Of a stretch of DNA of 64,000 nucleotides, positions 63,051-64,000 are shown piece after piece. Both the position numbers and the translations under genes were made by a program. Origin of the DNA: Duganella alba. GTDB lineage: Bacteria; Pseudomonadota; Gammaproteobacteria; Burkholderiales; Burkholderiaceae_D. Positions within the stretch are counted from its first letter, which is position 1. Each line of letters begins with the position of its first letter. The DNA lies in assembly GCF_009674495.1 (NCBI RefSeq), contig NZ_WKJN01000010.1:1-64000 (forward strand). The letters are read 5' to 3'. The notes beneath the pieces are model-generated. The model was not told the DNA's origin. It made no database searches and saw nothing but the letters and a program-made list of their open reading frames with translations.

Positions 63051-64000
63051 ATGGCATCGGGAAAGATTCTGGTCGCACAGGGAGGCGGTCCCACCGCCGT
63101 CATCAACCAGTCGCTGGCCGGCGTGGTGCTGGAAGCGCGCCGCTTCCGCGACGTCACGCGGGTCTACGGCGCCATGCACGGCGTGCGTGGCATCGTCAAC
63201 GAGGAGCTGGTCGACCTGACCCGCGAAACCAGCCAGAACCTGGAGCTGGTGGCTGCCACGCCCTCTTCCGCATTGGGTTCCACCCGCGACAAGCCGGACG
63301 CGGCCTACTGCGCCGAGATCTTCAAGGTGCTGTGTGCGCACCAGATCGAACAGTTCTACTACATCGGCGGCAACGATTCGTCGGACACCGTGCGCATCGT
63401 CAGCGAACAGGCGCAGGCCGCCAACTACGCGCTACGCTGCATCCACATTCCCAAGACCATCGATAACGACCTGGTCGGCAGCGACCACACGCCGGGCTTC
63501 CCGTCGGCGGCGCGCTTCGTGGCCCAGGCCTTTGCCGGCGCCAATCTCGACAACGCGGCCCTGCCCGGCGTCTACGTGGGCGTGGTGATGGGGCGGCATG
63601 CCGGCTTCCTGACCGCCGCCGCGGCGCTGGGCAAGAAGTTTCCGGACGACGGCCCGCACCTGATCTACCTGCCGGAGCGGGTGTTCTCGCTGGAGCAGTT
63701 CCTGGCCGATGTGCAAGCCACGTACACGCGCTTCGGCCGCTGCGTGATCGCCGTATCCGAAGGCATCCACGACGCCTCCGGCGAAGCGATCGCCTCGCTG
63801 CTGGCCAAGGAAGTGGAGCGCGATGCGCACGGCAACGTGCAGCTGTCCGGCACCGGCGCGCTGGCCGACTTGCTGTGCGACGAGATCAAGGCCCGGCTCG
63901 GCATCAAGCGCGTGCGCGGCGACACCTTCGGCTATCTGCAGCGTTCCTTCATCGGCTGCGTGTCGGACGTGGACCAGCGCGAAGCGCGCGAGGTCGGCGA
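63051..64000 (+). CDS. pfp: 6-phosphofructokinase, PPi-dependent type (partial)
   Basis: The visible 316 residues start GKILVAQGGGPTAVINQSLAGVV, the phosphate-donor loop. YIGGNDSSDTVRI has Asp where ATP enzymes have Gly (GGDGS), and PKTIDNDLVGSDHTPGF has Lys in place of Gly before TIDND; both are marks of pyrophosphate-using PFKs. MGRHAGFLTAAAAL and ISEGIH-type blocks follow. It phosphorylates fructose 6-phosphate reversibly with PPi. GGAGG-like sequence precedes ATG 63051. The gene runs off the window end, so the C-terminus is not seen. It may stand in for a missing classical PFK in such bacteria. Confidence 0.9.
   Translation, partial: MASGKILVAQGGGPTAVINQSLAGVVLEARRFRDVTRVYGAMHGVRGIVNEELVDLTRETSQNLELVAATPSSALGSTRDKPDAAYCAEIFKVLCAHQIEQFYYIGGNDSSDTVRIVSEQAQAANYALRCIHIPKTIDNDLVGSDHTPGFPSAARFVAQAFAGANLDNAALPGVYVGVVMGRHAGFLTAAAALGKKFPDDGPHLIYLPERVFSLEQFLADVQATYTRFGRCVIAVSEGIHDASGEAIASLLAKEVERDAHGNVQLSGTGALADLLCDEIKARLGIKRVRGDTFGYLQRSFIGCVSDVDQREAREVG

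Overview
The window is GC-rich chromosomal DNA with no rRNA, tRNA, CRISPR array or insertion sequence that I could identify. Gene content and protein signatures point to a betaproteobacterium of the Oxalobacteraceae (Massilia / Duganella / Janthinobacterium type). The pgk-pyk-fba-purC-purE-purK-sua5 run, recA-recX, sucC-sucD, a sigma-54-type pilA promoter and many c-di-GMP proteins all fit. This placement is inferred from gene order and protein flavour, not from a marker gene search.

Layout. 0-4.6 kb is signalling: the tail of a sensor kinase, an HD-GYP response regulator, a convergent alpha-oxoamine synthase (possibly a quorum-signal synthase) and an OmpR-type two-component pair. 4.7-9.0 kb is a polysaccharide operon (gmd, rmd, two glycosyltransferases) for GDP-D-rhamnose and its transfer. 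9.1-16.4 kb holds malic enzyme, thiL, a REC-PAS-GGDEF-EAL-REC protein and pncC. 16.5-18.1 kb is a three-gene unit whose first two members resemble TraL and TraM of IncP-type conjugation systems, followed by a small periplasmic protein. 18.2-19.5 kb is an ArsR/SmtB repressor and a CDF metal exporter with a clear operator. 19.5-26.1 kb holds cysM, FKBP, tcdA, two unknown secreted proteins and an M13 metallopeptidase.

26.3-31.3 kb carries a single reading frame joining a hemerythrin domain to pyridoxamine-phosphate oxidase, then cfa, msrA, a flavin reductase and glutaryl-CoA dehydrogenase. 31.3-35.2 kb is envelope and secreted: OmpW, a GDSL esterase lipoprotein and a secretory lipase lipoprotein. 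35.2-43.0 kb is the leftward purine/glycolysis cluster. 43-48.7 kb holds azlCD, a zf-CHCC protein, small enzymes, an M48 protease and moaC. 48.7-49.9 kb is AT-richer with one orphan membrane protein and looks acquired. 49.9-52 kb is surface motility: a PilZ/YcgR protein, pilA and an FHA protein. 52.1-56.2 kb is sucD, sucC, recX, recA. 56.3-60.9 kb is a four-gene operon of response regulator, sensor kinase, DUF4212 subunit and sodium:solute symporter. The window ends with an S9-family protein lacking its catalytic serine and the start of a PPi-type phosphofructokinase.

The items most worth a second look are the hemerythrin-PdxH fusion, the orphan TraL/TraM-like operon, the S9 pseudo-peptidase, the oxoamine synthase beside a signalling locus, and several clean regulatory sites (SmtB-like operator, LexA box, sigma-54 promoter with upstream TTGTCAG boxes).
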